From assembly GCA_021405325.1 (NCBI GenBank), contig QWII01000079.1:1-46406 (forward strand): a DNA stretch of 46,406 bases, given 5' to 3'. Positions 22,550 through 31,430 of this stretch are shown here, piece after piece; position 1 is the stretch's first letter; every line of letters begins with the position of its first letter. The notes under the pieces are model-generated. The model searched no databases, was not told the origin of the DNA, and worked only from the letters and a program-made list of their open reading frames with translations. The translations under genes and the position numbers were made by a program. Source of the DNA: Caldilinea sp. CFX5. GTDB lineage: Bacteria > Chloroflexota > Anaerolineae > Caldilineales > Caldilineaceae.

Positions 22550-24166
22550 ATGCGCGTTATTTTATACGACACTACCTTACGCGATGGCACGCAGGGCGAA
22601 GGCGTCTCTTTAAGTTGTGACGATAAACTAAAAATTGCTCGCCGACTTGACGAGTTTGGCATGGACTATATTGAAGGGGGCTGGCCCGGTTCCAACCCCA
22701 AAGATATGGAATTTTTTGAGCGGGCGCAGCAGGAACTACAGTTGACCCATGCCAAGATTGCCGCCTTTGGTTCCACCTGTAAAGCCGATGTCGAGCCGGC
22801 GGACGACCCGCAGATCAAACTCTTGATCGACGCGCAGACGCCGGTGGTGACGATCTTTGGCAAGTCGTGGGATCTCCATGTCACCGAAGTGCTGCGCACG
22901 AATCTGGAAGAGAATCTGCGCATGATCCGCGAATCGGTACGCTATCTCAAGTCCCATAACAAAGAAGTGGTCTATGACGCCGAACACTTCTTCGACGGCT
23001 ATCGCGCCAACCCCGAATATGCGCTTTCCACCCTGAAAGCGGCGATCATCGGCGGCGCAGATAGCATCACCCTCTGTGACACCAACGGCGGCAGTTTACC
23101 CTGGCAGGTAGCCGAAGCGGTGCAAACCGTGCGCACAGAAGTGTTGGGCATCGAAGAAGGCAAAACCGCCACGCATCACGCATCACGCATCACGTTGGGC
23201 ATTCACACCCACAACGATAGTGAAACCGGCGTCGCCAATACGTTGGAGGCGGTGCGCACCGGCTGTAATCATGTGCAGGGGACGATTAACGGTTATGGCG
23301 AACGGTGCGGCAATGCCAACCTGATGAGCATCATCCCCAACTTACAGTTGAAAATGGGCTATGAGCTGGTGGCGCCGACGAAATTGAGCCAGTTAAAGGA
23401 ACTAAGCCACTATGTCACCGAACTGGCCAACCTGAACCCCGACACCCACCAACCCTTTGTCGGCAGCAGCGCTTTTGCCCACAAAGGCGGCACCCATGTC
23501 AACGCCGTGGTGAAACATGTGATGAGTTACCAGCATGTCGATCCGGCGCTCGTGGGCAATGAGACGCGTGTCCTGGTCAGCGAACTGAGCGGCAAGGATA
23601 ACATTGCCGTCAAACGCAAAGAGTTTGGCCTGGAAGGGTTGAGTCGCGAAGCTGAACGCGCCGTGTTGCAACAGATCAAAGATCTGGAGAACATCGGCTT
23701 TGCCTTTGAAAGCGCCGAAGCCAGCGTCGATCTACTCCTGCGCCGCCAACGACCAGAGTACAAAGCGCCCTTTGAGCTAATCGACTACACGGCCAATGTC
23801 GAACATCGCGCCGGGCGGGGTCTCTTCTCGGAAGCGACGGTCAAGGTGAAGGTCGGCGATGAACTCTTTCATGAAGTGGCGGAAGGCAATGGTCCGGTCA
23901 ATGCGCTCAATCTGGCGCTACGCAAAGCGATCCAGCAATTCTACCCTCGCCTGAGCGCTGTCCATTTGAAAGATTACAAAGTACGCATCTTAAACAGCGA
24001 AAGCGGCACCGGCGCTGTGGTGCGCGTCTTGATCGACAGCACCGACGGTCAGCGCAGTTGGAGCATGGTGGGCGCCAGCACCAACATCATCGAGGCCAGT
24101 TGGATTGCGCTTTCGGATTCGATTGAGTATTTCTTGCTAACGGATTCAGAGAGATTGAGAGATTGA
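22550..24166 (+). CDS. cimA: (R)-citramalate synthase
   Basis: 538 aa. Condenses pyruvate with acetyl-CoA, the entry to isoleucine without threonine. DRE-TIM signature DTTLRDGTQGEGVSLSCDDK, EGGWPGSNPKD (characteristic of the CimA branch rather than LeuA), LCDTNGGSLP, GIHTHNDSETGVANTLEAV with the metal-binding HxH, GTINGYGERCGNANL, and a C-terminal LeuA-like regulatory domain (~residues 400-530) for feedback by isoleucine. Codons 208-215 (THHASRIT) lie in a (ACGCATC)3 repeat just before the metal-binding GIHTHND segment. The 3' end (GAGAGATT repeats, 24145-24172) also overlaps a tandem repeat that sets the last residues. Confidence 0.93.
   Translation: MRVILYDTTLRDGTQGEGVSLSCDDKLKIARRLDEFGMDYIEGGWPGSNPKDMEFFERAQQELQLTHAKIAAFGSTCKADVEPADDPQIKLLIDAQTPVVTIFGKSWDLHVTEVLRTNLEENLRMIRESVRYLKSHNKEVVYDAEHFFDGYRANPEYALSTLKAAIIGGADSITLCDTNGGSLPWQVAEAVQTVRTEVLGIEEGKTATHHASRITLGIHTHNDSETGVANTLEAVRTGCNHVQGTINGYGERCGNANLMSIIPNLQLKMGYELVAPTKLSQLKELSHYVTELANLNPDTHQPFVGSSAFAHKGGTHVNAVVKHVMSYQHVDPALVGNETRVLVSELSGKDNIAVKRKEFGLEGLSREAERAVLQQIKDLENIGFAFESAEASVDLLLRRQRPEYKAPFELIDYTANVEHRAGRGLFSEATVKVKVGDELFHEVAEGNGPVNALNLALRKAIQQFYPRLSAVHLKDYKVRILNSESGTGAVVRVLIDSTDGQRSWSMVGASTNIIEASWIALSDSIEYFLLTDSERLRD
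23171..23194 (+). repeat. In-frame heptamer repeat inside cimA
   Basis: (ACGCATC)3-ACG, read as T-H-H-A-S-R-I-T. Same repeat family and same reading frame as gltB 7010-7033 (T-Q-H-A-P-R-I-T). Confidence 0.85.
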
Positions 24167-24183
24167 GAGATTGGGAGGCAGCC

Positions 24184-24600
24184 ATGCGCGTCGCGGATCT
24201 ACCACCAGAGGTTATTGCGCAAATTTGCACTTGCCGGTATGACCAGATCCTTGAAAAGCATGAAGGGCCGGAAAGCTGGCGCGCCATTTTTCACTATGGT
24301 TACAATCCGGAATTTATCGATGTCGATGGGCTTGCTGTCCTGTTACCAGTTGACGGAGAACGCCTCGCCAACATCTCGGTCATCCGTTGCATTAGCAGCC
24401 GCGGTGGCGATGCCTTAACCATCTTCTTGAAAGACACAACGCTGGCTGAAGCATATAATGTCGATCCGGACGAGGATATTTTCTACACTGGCTTCATGGC
24501 GTTCTGTGAAAAGTTTCCGGGGCAAGAGTTTTACCTGGCAACGGTTTACCACGAGTGGTTTATTGTTGAAAATGAAATTTTTACCCACGGAGCAAATTGA
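24184..24600 (+). CDS. Protein of unknown function downstream of cimA
   Basis: 138 aa from the ATG at 24184, which has GGGAGG 4 nt upstream; a start at 24163 would overlap cimA. Not recognised. It is soluble and acidic (LPPEVIAQICTCRYDQILEK, PESWRAIFHYGYNPEFIDVD, LKDTTLAEAYNVDPDEDIFY). It lies 17 nt after cimA and 9 nt before the MgtC-like gene, so it is probably co-transcribed with cimA. Confidence 0.65.
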   Translation: MRVADLPPEVIAQICTCRYDQILEKHEGPESWRAIFHYGYNPEFIDVDGLAVLLPVDGERLANISVIRCISSRGGDALTIFLKDTTLAEAYNVDPDEDIFYTGFMAFCEKFPGQEFYLATVYHEWFIVENEIFTHGAN

Positions 24601-24609
24601 AAGGAAGTT

Positions 24610-25110
24610 GTGGAATCAGTTGTTGATCTCACCAGCGCCCAGATGCTCGTCCGGCTGTTGATTGCGGCGGTGATCGGCGGCGTCATCGGCTTTGAGCGCC
24701 GCGCCCGCCATAAGCCGATTGGCATTGCCGGCATGATGCTGGTCGCCATCGGCAGCGCCAGTTACATGATGTTGGCGATGCACTTGGCCAGAAGTGACCC
24801 GGCGGCGGTTAGTCGTGCGCTCCAAGGGTTGTTGCAAGGCATTGGCTTTCTGGGCGGCGCGGTGATCTTTAAAACCGGCACCACGGTGCAAGGCATCAAG
24901 ACCGCCGCCGCCATCTGGATCACCGGCGCCATTGGGTTAGCGATTGGCACCTGGTTTTGGGTGCTGGGGGTGATTGTCGGACTCGCCACGGCGCTCATTT
25001 TGTATATAACCGATGATCTGTTGGCGGAAAAACAGCCTACACCGGAACAGAATGCAGCCACACCGGTGGAGAGTAACCGACAAGCGACGCTTGACAAGAA
25101 AGCAGAGTAG
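24610..25110 (+). CDS. MgtC/SapB-family inner membrane protein
   Basis: 166 aa, GTG start. The MgtC core is clear: MLVRLLIAAVIGGVIGFERR, then GIAGMMLVAIGSASYMML, then ALQGLLQGIGFLGGAVIFK, then GIKTAAAIWITGAIGLAIG, giving four predicted transmembrane helices, with a short hydrophilic C-terminus (EKQPTPEQNAATPVE). MgtC-like proteins are linked to Mg2+ or phosphate homeostasis, but specificity cannot be read here. Confidence 0.88.
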   Translation: MESVVDLTSAQMLVRLLIAAVIGGVIGFERRARHKPIGIAGMMLVAIGSASYMMLAMHLARSDPAAVSRALQGLLQGIGFLGGAVIFKTGTTVQGIKTAAAIWITGAIGLAIGTWFWVLGVIVGLATALILYITDDLLAEKQPTPEQNAATPVESNRQATLDKKAE

Positions 25111-25135
25111 CAGCAAGCCCACTATGGCAACGCAC

Positions 25136-25168
25136 ACACCTGACAGGTTTTGGAAACCTGTCAGGTGT
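25136..25168. repeat. Perfect 15-bp hairpin after mgtC
   Basis: ACACCTGACAGGTTT-TGG-AAACCTGTCAGGTGT: 15-bp stem, 3-nt loop. No T tract follows, so it looks like one of the intergenic palindromes rather than a classical terminator. Confidence 0.85.
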
Positions 25169-25208
25169 AGCAGGAGGGCGCTACGAAATATCAACAGAAC
25201 CTAGTTGT

Positions 25209-25379
25209 TCAAGTTGCTAGAAAAAGACGAGCAATCGGATAACGAAAACCAGGCAGAAGATCTTCGCCATCAAGTACACCACCAAACGATACCAGGTCCT
25301 GGCTACCATCTAGGCGGTAAATGATGACTCTTTCTGTCTGGGGATCAACAACCCAAACCAAACGCACGCCATAGCGCAA
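25209..25379 (-). pseudogene. C-terminal remnant of a Uma2-family nuclease gene
   Basis: The minus strand reads [20 protein letters not shown], then [20 protein letters not shown], then LLPGFRYPIARLFLAT and a stop. This is the C-terminal part of the Uma2 (DUF820) PD-(D/E)XK-like family (G-VR-VWVVDP...GDVLPGF). An in-frame stop precedes it and the N-terminal two thirds is absent. It fills the 311-nt space between mgtC and ilvD, on the opposite strand. Confidence 0.8.
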
Positions 25380-25421
25380 TCATCACAATACCATTCACCA
25401 TTCAATCTAGAGGAGAAACCA

Positions 25422-27122
25422 ATGACGGTGACAACCTTAACCGGCACGCTGAACAAATACAGCCGGATGTTAACGCAAACCCGCTCCCAAGTGGGGTCGC
25501 AAGCCATGCTCTATGGCATCGGCTTGACGGACGAAGATCTGAAGAAACCACAGGTCGGCATTGCCAGCATGGGCTGGGAGGGCAACACCTGTAACATGCA
25601 CCTCAACGACCTGGCCAAAGAGGTCAAGTCCGGCATGGGCGCCGCCGGGATCGTCGGCCTGATCTTCCACACCATCGGCGTCAGCGATGGCATTTCGATG
25701 GGCACAGAAGGGATGAAATGTTCGCTGGTCTCGCGCGACATTATTGCCGATTCGATTGAAACGGTGATGCGCGCCCAGTGGTATGACGGCAATGTCGCCA
25801 TCCCCGGCTGTGACAAGAATATGCCCGGCACGCTCATGGCCGCCGGTCGCCTCAACCGCCCGACGATCATCGTCTATGGCGGCACCATTCGCCCCGGTCA
25901 CCTGGGCGATAAGAAGCTCGACATTGTCTCGGCCTTTGAAGCCTATGGTCAATGGCTGGCGAAACAGATTAGCGAAGAGGAACTGAAAGCGGTGTTGCAA
26001 AATGCCTGTCCCGGCGCCGGCGCCTGCGGCGGTATGTACACGGCCAACACCATGGCCTCGGTGATCGAGTCGATCGGCATGAGCCTGCCCTACAGTTCGT
26101 CGATCCCGGCCACGGCCAAGGAGAAGATTGATGAGTGCCATCAGGTCGGCGCGGCAATGGCCCATCTGCTGGCCCATGACATCAAGCCGCTCGATATTAT
26201 GACACGCAAAGCCTTTGAAAATGCCATCACCGTGGCGGTGGCGCTGGGCGGCTCAACCAACGTGGTGCTGCATCTGCTGGCGGTGGCCCATGCCTGTGAC
26301 GTGCCGTTGACGATTGATGACTTCCAGGCAATCTCCAACCGCACTCCCCTGCTGGCCGACCTCAAGCCGAGCGGCAAATATGTGATGGAAGAACTATACG
26401 AAGTGGGCGGCGTGCCGGCAGTGCAAAAGCTGCTCCTGCGTGAAGGGCTGCTCCACGGCGACTGCTTGACCGTCACCGGCAAGACAATGGCCGAAAATCT
26501 GGCGAGCCTGCCCGATCTGAAGGAAGGCCAGACCATCATCTGCCCCCTTTCCAAGCCGCTCAAGGAGACCGGCCACTTGCAGATTCTCTATGGCAATCTC
26601 GCCAGTGATGGCTCGGTCGCCAAGATCACCGGCAAGGAAGGCACCCGCTTCTCCGGCCCGGCCAAGGTCTTTGACTCGGAAGAGGCGACGCTGGAAGGGT
26701 TGCAACAGGGCAAAGTGACCCACGGCGATGTGATCGTCATCCGCTACGAAGGCCCCAAGGGCGGCCCTGGGATGCGCGAAATGCTCTCGATCACCGGTGC
26801 GCTTATGGGCGCGGGGCTGGGCAAAAGCGTGGCGCTCATCACCGATGGTCGCTTCTCCGGCGGCACCCACGGCTTTGTCGTCGGTCACATTGCACCCGAA
26901 GCCTATGACGGTGGCGGCATTGCCCTCGTGCGTGATGGCGATGTGATTACGATTGACGCCGAGAAGAACACCCTGTCGATGGCTGTGAGTGACGCCGAAC
27001 TCCAACAGCGGCGGGCCGCGTGGCGAGCGCCGGCGCCCAAGGTCACCAAGGGTGTTCTCTACAAATATATGAAGACCGTTTCATCGGCGTCGAAGGGGTG
27101 TGTGACGGATGCAATGGCGTAG
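25422..27122 (+). CDS. ilvD: Dihydroxy-acid dehydratase
   Basis: 566 aa. Dehydrates the dihydroxy acids of the valine and isoleucine pathways. Signatures: [52 protein letters not shown], and [20 protein letters not shown] with the Fe-S cluster cysteines (three Cys: CNMH, CDKN, CGGM). C-terminal region: [37 protein letters not shown]. Start supported by GAGGAG before ATG 25422. A rho-independent terminator follows. Confidence 0.97.
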   Translation: MTVTTLTGTLNKYSRMLTQTRSQVGSQAMLYGIGLTDEDLKKPQVGIASMGWEGNTCNMHLNDLAKEVKSGMGAAGIVGLIFHTIGVSDGISMGTEGMKCSLVSRDIIADSIETVMRAQWYDGNVAIPGCDKNMPGTLMAAGRLNRPTIIVYGGTIRPGHLGDKKLDIVSAFEAYGQWLAKQISEEELKAVLQNACPGAGACGGMYTANTMASVIESIGMSLPYSSSIPATAKEKIDECHQVGAAMAHLLAHDIKPLDIMTRKAFENAITVAVALGGSTNVVLHLLAVAHACDVPLTIDDFQAISNRTPLLADLKPSGKYVMEELYEVGGVPAVQKLLLREGLLHGDCLTVTGKTMAENLASLPDLKEGQTIICPLSKPLKETGHLQILYGNLASDGSVAKITGKEGTRFSGPAKVFDSEEATLEGLQQGKVTHGDVIVIRYEGPKGGPGMREMLSITGALMGAGLGKSVALITDGRFSGGTHGFVVGHIAPEAYDGGGIALVRDGDVITIDAEKNTLSMAVSDAELQQRRAAWRAPAPKVTKGVLYKYMKTVSSASKGCVTDAMA

Positions 27123-27147
27123 CGTGATGCGTGATTCGTGTTGCGTG
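27123..27147 (-). repeat. Dispersed heptamer-type repeat after ilvD
   Basis: Begins at the base after the ilvD TAG. The minus strand reads ACGCAACACGAATCACGCAT and continues CACG, the same family as the in-frame copies in gltB and cimA. Confidence 0.75.
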
Positions 27148-27152
27148 AAGTG

Positions 27153-27191
27153 AAAGACAGGCTCTGGGGTTAAACCGGAGCCTGTCTTTTT
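27153..27191 (+). terminator. Rho-independent terminator of ilvD
   Basis: AAAGACAGGCTC / GAGCCTGTCTTT (12-bp stem, 27153-27164 and 27178-27189), with a 13-nt loop, ending in a run of T. Confidence 0.9.
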
Positions 27192-27194
27192 ATG

Positions 27195-27223
27195 TTGAAA
27201 TGAGGGCGCTCTTGTGGTAGAAT
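27195..27223 (+). promoter_or_regulatory. Sigma-70-type promoter for the DUF4058 gene
   Basis: TTGAAA (27195-27200), 17-nt spacer, TAGAAT (27218-27223), 35 nt before the start codon at 27258 and directly after the ilvD terminator. Confidence 0.6.
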
Positions 27224-27257
27224 CCAAATAGAACTTTTGTTTGTAAAGGAGTGCGCC

Positions 27258-28079
27258 ATGATTGTATCACCGTTTCCTGGGATGGATCCCTATTTGGAGT
27301 CACCTGAGATTTGGCACACGCTCCATACAAGGTTGATCACGAATCTAGCGGATCAATTGACCGCGAAACTTGCACCAACCTACATCGCAGATTTTGAAAC
27401 AGATATTGTAATTGATTTTGTCGATACGGGTAGCAACGGCGGCACGAATGGTGGCAGCAAGGAAAGTAGAGCCGTTCTATCGCCGGATGTAGCAGTTCGT
27501 AAACCAGCAAGCACGGCGACAGACCTTGCCGCCACAGGGGCAGTGATTGTCGCGCCTTTACAATTGCGAATTCCCATGCCGGTAGAACGGCGCCTGTCAA
27601 AGGTGAAGATCATTCACAGAGAACGAGAAATTTTAGTTGCGGTGATTGAATTGCTCTCCCCCGTCAATAAACGCGCCGGTGAAAAGCGGGCAAAATATCT
27701 CGAAAAACGCGCAAAATATCTCGAATCCTCGGTCCATTTTATCGAAATTGATTTACTAAGGCGGTGGAAGCGAATGCCCTTAGCGGGGAAATTACCGGCT
27801 TGCGATTATCTTATTATGGTTAGTGACGCAAATAAACGACCAGACGTTGATGTTTGGCCCCTAAGCGTGCGCAATCCCTTTCCATTGATCCCGATCCCCC
27901 TGTTACGTCCCGATCCATCAGTAATGGCTGATCTTGGGGAAGCCCTACACATCGCTTATGCCCGTGCGCGCTACGATTTACAAATTGATTACAACCAACC
28001 ACCCAAACCAGCGCTATCACCGGATGATGCAGAGTGGGCAGCAGAATTGATCGCACGTTGGAGTGATAAGGAGGAGTAA
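27258..28079 (+). CDS. DUF4058 family protein
   Basis: 273 aa from the ATG at 27258 (AAAGGAG upstream). Typical opening SPFPGMDPYLESPEIWHTLH, then VAVIELLSPVNKRAGEKR..Y near the middle (a nuclease-like E...SPxNK segment), then IEIDLLR and VDVWPLSVRNPFPLIPIPL. DUF4058 proteins are abundant in cyanobacteria and Chloroflexota; the fold resembles PD-(D/E)XK enzymes but activity is unproven. A 10-residue duplication (EKRAKYLEKRAKYLE) reflects a local tandem repeat. The next gene starts 3 nt after the stop. Confidence 0.85.
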   Translation: MIVSPFPGMDPYLESPEIWHTLHTRLITNLADQLTAKLAPTYIADFETDIVIDFVDTGSNGGTNGGSKESRAVLSPDVAVRKPASTATDLAATGAVIVAPLQLRIPMPVERRLSKVKIIHREREILVAVIELLSPVNKRAGEKRAKYLEKRAKYLESSVHFIEIDLLRRWKRMPLAGKLPACDYLIMVSDANKRPDVDVWPLSVRNPFPLIPIPLLRPDPSVMADLGEALHIAYARARYDLQIDYNQPPKPALSPDDAEWAAELIARWSDKEE

Positions 28080-28082
28080 CGA

Positions 28083-28484
28083 ATGAGCCAACTGTTAACC
28101 GAAGCGACGGTACAAGAAATTCAACTTGAACTGATTCGTCGCATCCAGTTTAACGCCTTTGATGGCGAAGAGGTCGTTGATAGCCTCCAACGCCATCGCA
28201 ACCTCTGGCTTGCGGCAGTGATGGAAAGCTCGTATGGGTCAGGCATTCACCACCTTAGTGGGGCCGGCTTGTTAAAGCTGCGTGATCTACCGCTCAATAT
28301 CTGGCATGTGGACACGCTTTATGTGTTGATGGAGAACGCGCAGAAAGCGCATGAATTTGCCCGCATCATCGACGAGGAAGGGTGGGGCGAAGAGATCCAG
28401 ATCATTGAGGATGAAAACGAAGTGCAACGGGCGCTTGGCGGTGGCGAACCGGGACACGCAATTGTCTCGGTCTGGTGGGATTAA
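28083..28484 (+). CDS. Small protein of unknown function, coupled to DUF4058
   Basis: 133 aa, starting 3 nt after the DUF4058 gene. Not recognised. It is soluble: N-terminal helix (TEATVQEIQLELIRRIQFN), central LKLRDLPLNIWHVDTLYVLM, and an acidic C-terminal part (IIDEEGWGEEIQIIEDENEV) ending AIVSVWWD. Probably co-translated with the DUF4058 protein, a possible functional pair. Confidence 0.65.
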   Translation: MSQLLTEATVQEIQLELIRRIQFNAFDGEEVVDSLQRHRNLWLAAVMESSYGSGIHHLSGAGLLKLRDLPLNIWHVDTLYVLMENAQKAHEFARIIDEEGWGEEIQIIEDENEVQRALGGGEPGHAIVSVWWD

Positions 28485-28821
28485 CTGGTTATTTCACCTG
28501 ACGTCAGCAAAGGCAGGACAAAGAAGTAAAAATTCCTGATTGATCCCAAACAAAAACCGTGATACACTTTACGAAAATCAGAACACCAGCAAAGTGTAGT
28601 TCGACTGTTGATGACGCGAAAGCTATCTACATATAGATAGGCATGGGTAATCTATTCGTAAATAGAACTATCTATTTGTATATGGTTTCATTTATGAATA
28701 GATAGGATTATAGCCCGAAAATTTTCGGGCGACTTGGTGTTCGACATTTTTGAGCGATCTGACAGGAAGGCACAAGTAGATAAATGCATGAGCAGGAGTA
28801 GTAGAAGTAGGAATAGCTAAA
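28485..28821. other. AT-rich spacer with repeated CTATCTA / TAGATAG words
   Basis: 337 nt without a gene. Around 28620-28710 the words CTATCTA, ATAGATAG, TCTATT and AATAGATAG recur in both orientations (about six times), and GCCCGAAAATTTTCGGGC (about 28712-28729) is a perfect palindrome. This could be an operator or promoter region for the HNH gene at 28822; no protein is supported. Confidence 0.4.
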
Positions 28822-29557
28822 ATGCAGGAATGCAAGCTGTGTGGCTGTATCGCAGAATTGCAGGCAAGCCATATCATACCCAAGTCTGTAATTCGTTGGC
28901 TAAAAAATTCGTCTGCTGGAAGGTTGCGGGCAGGGGAAAAACCCAATGTACGGGTTCAAGATGGCCCAAAGCCGTACTTTCTGTGTCTGGGGTGTGAAGG
29001 ACGACTTAACCGATGGGAAACACCGTTTGCGGAGCACTTTTTTCAGCCTTATCATGAAAATCGGAACGTGGCACCAACGCCAATCCGTTACGGTAAATGG
29101 ATGCTAAAGTTTGCGGTTTCCGTATCATGGAGGGTCTTGGAATTCCTCCGCCCTGAACTTGTCCACCAACTCGATGGCGAGACAAAGTTGGCTATCGATA
29201 ATGCAAGTGAAGCGTGGAAGCAATTCTTATTCAAAACTGGGCAAATACTGTCTGTTTGGGTTTGTTAAATACCCTGACCGAGATCGGAAAATATGGAACG
29301 GCACCAAAATACACTTGAATAACGGCACTTTCTTTGACACCAAAAAGTTCGTTATACCTGATAATGTTGCATCCTACCTTATGATGCGCGCCAACAGCGC
29401 GCTCAATGCAATCAGTAGCATTTCTCCTCGGCAGTATGATAAGATACAGCAATGGACAGAAGAAAACCTTGATCAGTATATTGAGTCCAACGCATTTCGG
29501 GCGTTAGTTCAAGATGTAAATTTCTTTGGACAAAATGCTCTCAGGCCAGAGGAATAA
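28822..29557 (+). pseudogene. HNH-type (C-x-x-C...ASHIIPKS) protein broken by a frameshift and probable deletion
   Basis: The first frame (28822-29268) reads MQECKLCGCIAELQASHIIP, then KSVIRWLKNSSAGRLRAGEK, then YFLCLGCEGRLNRWETPFAE and KFAVSVSWRVLEFL. The family continues in the other frame as KYCLFGFVKYPDRDRKIWNG, then TKIHLNNGTFFDTKKFVIPD, then SISPRQYDKIQQWTEENLDQ and VNFFGQN. The junction lies around 29230-29250. Related full-length proteins, as I remember them, have several tens of residues between WKQFLF and LFGFxKxP, so a deletion accompanies the shift. The CxxC-His-CxxC layout suggests an HNH nuclease fold. Confidence 0.65.
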
Positions 29558-29578
29558 GAAACACACATTGGCTGCCGC

Positions 29579-29680
29579 CGAACATTACCTGAACGCCAAC
29601 CACGCCTCGAAGGCAGCCGGATCAAGGGTTGTTATGGCTTTCCGCCCGCTTTGGTTGGTCAGATGGTTAGCGTGCTTTCC
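29579..29680 (+). repeat. Dispersed ~100-bp repeat, copy 1
   Basis: Shares CGAACATTA, GGCA-C-GGATCAAGGGT, and the GCCCGC...TTGGTTGG...AGGTGGT-like block with copy 2 (31333-31430), in the same order and orientation. The two copies bracket the pentapeptide-repeat gene. No ORF in it is credible. Confidence 0.6.
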
Positions 29681-29775
29681 TCCGCAACTCATTTGGATAG
29701 CAGCACAATCTCACCCCGCATCAAAGCAACTAAAGCAAAAGCGCGACTATCTACTTGTTTAAGGAATGAATCTGA

Positions 29776-30918
29776 ATGAACGAACTCATATGGTTGCTGA
29801 TAGGTGTGATTGGCTTGGCTATTTTCGTTACCTTGCTCGTTTGGGCAACAAGCAAGAATCGATCCCGCTCCACTTCTTCAGCAACATCTACGCCCCCACC
29901 TGTGAAAGACATCACCGATAAAGAACAGCTCCTAGAGTTCCTTAGATCTATTAAGTTTGCTACTTCTAAGTGGGAAAGACAACAAGCAACAGTGAGGAAT
30001 ATTAATCTAGAAGGCATGGACTTACGTCAGGCTGATCTAAAGTACTGTAAGCTAGAGCGTGTCAATCTTCAGAGTGCAAATCTCAGTAAGGCAAATCTTG
30101 GAGAAGCCTCGCTTCGAGAGGTAAACCTGCGATATGCCGATCTCTCTGAGGCCGACTTATCTGGTGCATCGATATGGGATGGAACTGATTTTTCAGGTGC
30201 TGAGCTACGCAGTGCTAACCTACAACATGTTCATTTTTATAGTAACAAAATGCAGGGGGCAAATCTTGAAAACGCCGATATTCAGAACACCTCATTCTCT
30301 GCCACGACAGATCTAAGCCAGACCAATCTTAACGGTGCTAGATACAATTTTTTTACGTCATGGCCGATGTTTGATCCGGTGAAAATCGGTGCTATATCAG
30401 TAGATGGATTAGGGCCTAATCCGATGAAGGCTTCCAGAGATCAGTGGTTCTATTACAAGTTAATGCGGAAGGGAACTCTCGTACAAATTGAAAGTGAAGA
30501 CCGAAGTAATTATGGCGCAAATCTACGCACGAGAGATGAAATTACAGAAAAGCTGAACGGAATACTTGAAGATTCTAGCGACAGATATTCACAACTAGAA
30601 AAAGCTATCTCAAACTGGAGAAATCCATCATTAGAAGAGCTTTATTATCGAGTTGCCCATGATATTCGGTACCACAGAAACATTTTCTATAGTACTTATC
30701 CGGGTCGACCTGATATAGAATTCATGCTTAATGAATACTATGACGCATGGATAGATGTGTTAGAATGGAGTGAGTACAGACAAGATGAATTTCGCTCTGA
30801 TGCTACTCACTTTAAGCCTGAAAAAGCCCAAGCTCCCTCTAAGTTTGAATCCCCTATCGAAGAAATGTTTTGGCATGAATGGCAAAGACAAGGGGGTATT
30901 ACCGTACTTGATCTATAA
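29776..30918 (+). CDS. Membrane-anchored pentapeptide-repeat protein (N-terminal part of a split nuclease fusion)
   Basis: 380 aa to an in-frame TAA. Residues ~4-25 form a transmembrane helix (LIWLLIGVIGLAIFVTLLVW), followed by a Ser/Thr/Pro linker. Residues ~75-195 are pentapeptide repeats of A(D/N)LxX type (LRQADLKYCKLERVNLQSAN, LSKANLGEASLREVNLRYAD), forming a right-handed quadrilateral beta-helix. Residues ~200-355 are an unrecognised helical region. The last residues (SPIEEMFWHEWQRQGG) are the start of a DUF559/Vsr-like nuclease domain that continues in the same frame after the stop (30919-31170). The gene is AT-rich and flanked by two copies of a dispersed repeat. Confidence 0.75.
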   Translation: MNELIWLLIGVIGLAIFVTLLVWATSKNRSRSTSSATSTPPPVKDITDKEQLLEFLRSIKFATSKWERQQATVRNINLEGMDLRQADLKYCKLERVNLQSANLSKANLGEASLREVNLRYADLSEADLSGASIWDGTDFSGAELRSANLQHVHFYSNKMQGANLENADIQNTSFSATTDLSQTNLNGARYNFFTSWPMFDPVKIGAISVDGLGPNPMKASRDQWFYYKLMRKGTLVQIESEDRSNYGANLRTRDEITEKLNGILEDSSDRYSQLEKAISNWRNPSLEELYYRVAHDIRYHRNIFYSTYPGRPDIEFMLNEYYDAWIDVLEWSEYRQDEFRSDATHFKPEKAQAPSKFESPIEEMFWHEWQRQGGITVLDL

Positions 30919-31170
30919 TATCAGTACAAAGACCCTAACACAGGTTATCGAATTGACTACGTTTACTTGCCTAAAAAGATTGCAATTGAACTAGATGGCT
31001 ATGAATATCATAGTAGCAAGGAACAATTTACAGCAGATCGCAAACGACAACGAGAACTCGAGCGTCAAGGCTGGAGATTTATTCGGTTTAGTGGTTCAGA
31101 AATATTTCATGATGTTAGGGCTTGTCTGGCGGACGTTCGTGATATGGTAAGTCGATCAGAGTACTCATAA
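30919..31170 (+). pseudogene. C-terminal PD-(D/E)XK (DUF559/Vsr-like) domain cut off by an in-frame stop
   Basis: Directly after the TAA at 30916-30918 the same frame continues YQYKDPNTGYRIDYVYLPKK, then IAIELDGYEYHSSKEQFTAD, then RKRQRELERQGWRFIRFSGS, then EIFHDVRACLADV. The D...E-x-D(G)YEYH pattern with Q-GWRFIRFSGSEI is the DUF559/Vsr-like nuclease core. Without the stop the protein would be 464 aa. Either a nonsense mutation, a sequencing error, or a readthrough site; an internal ATG-like start inside the domain (around 30967) would lack its first strand and IDY motif. Confidence 0.7.
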
Positions 31171-31332
31171 TTTCATATGGTTCTTTATCGATGGGAAGAC
31201 CGCGCATTCTACTAATGTCGTGATTATATTTAGCCGTATTCGTATCGATCTTGAGTAAAGGCAGTTATTTGTCTTCTGTAATCAAAGGTAAATTTTATGC
31301 AAATACTACTGAAATACACAACAAAAAAAATG

Positions 31333-31430
31333 TCGAACATTAGTTGCACCCGATGGCACCAGGATCAAGGGTCTCCGTAGTCTGTTGCCCGCACTCGTTG
31401 GTTGGGTAGGTGGTGTGGTTTGCCCGCCAG
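31333..31430 (+). repeat. Dispersed ~100-bp repeat, copy 2
   Basis: Second copy of the repeat at 29579-29680, downstream of the split pentapeptide/nuclease gene. The rest of the 382-nt spacer (31171-31552) is AT-rich, with no gene I can support. Confidence 0.6.

Noticed and set aside
29526..29762. 78-codon ORF after the broken HNH gene
   Set aside because: It runs through the dispersed ~100-bp repeat and has no recognisable protein character.
29579..31430. Integron cassette array with attC sites
   Set aside because: The two ~100-bp repeats invite the idea, but no GTTRRRY/RYYYAAC core pair could be placed and no integrase is present.
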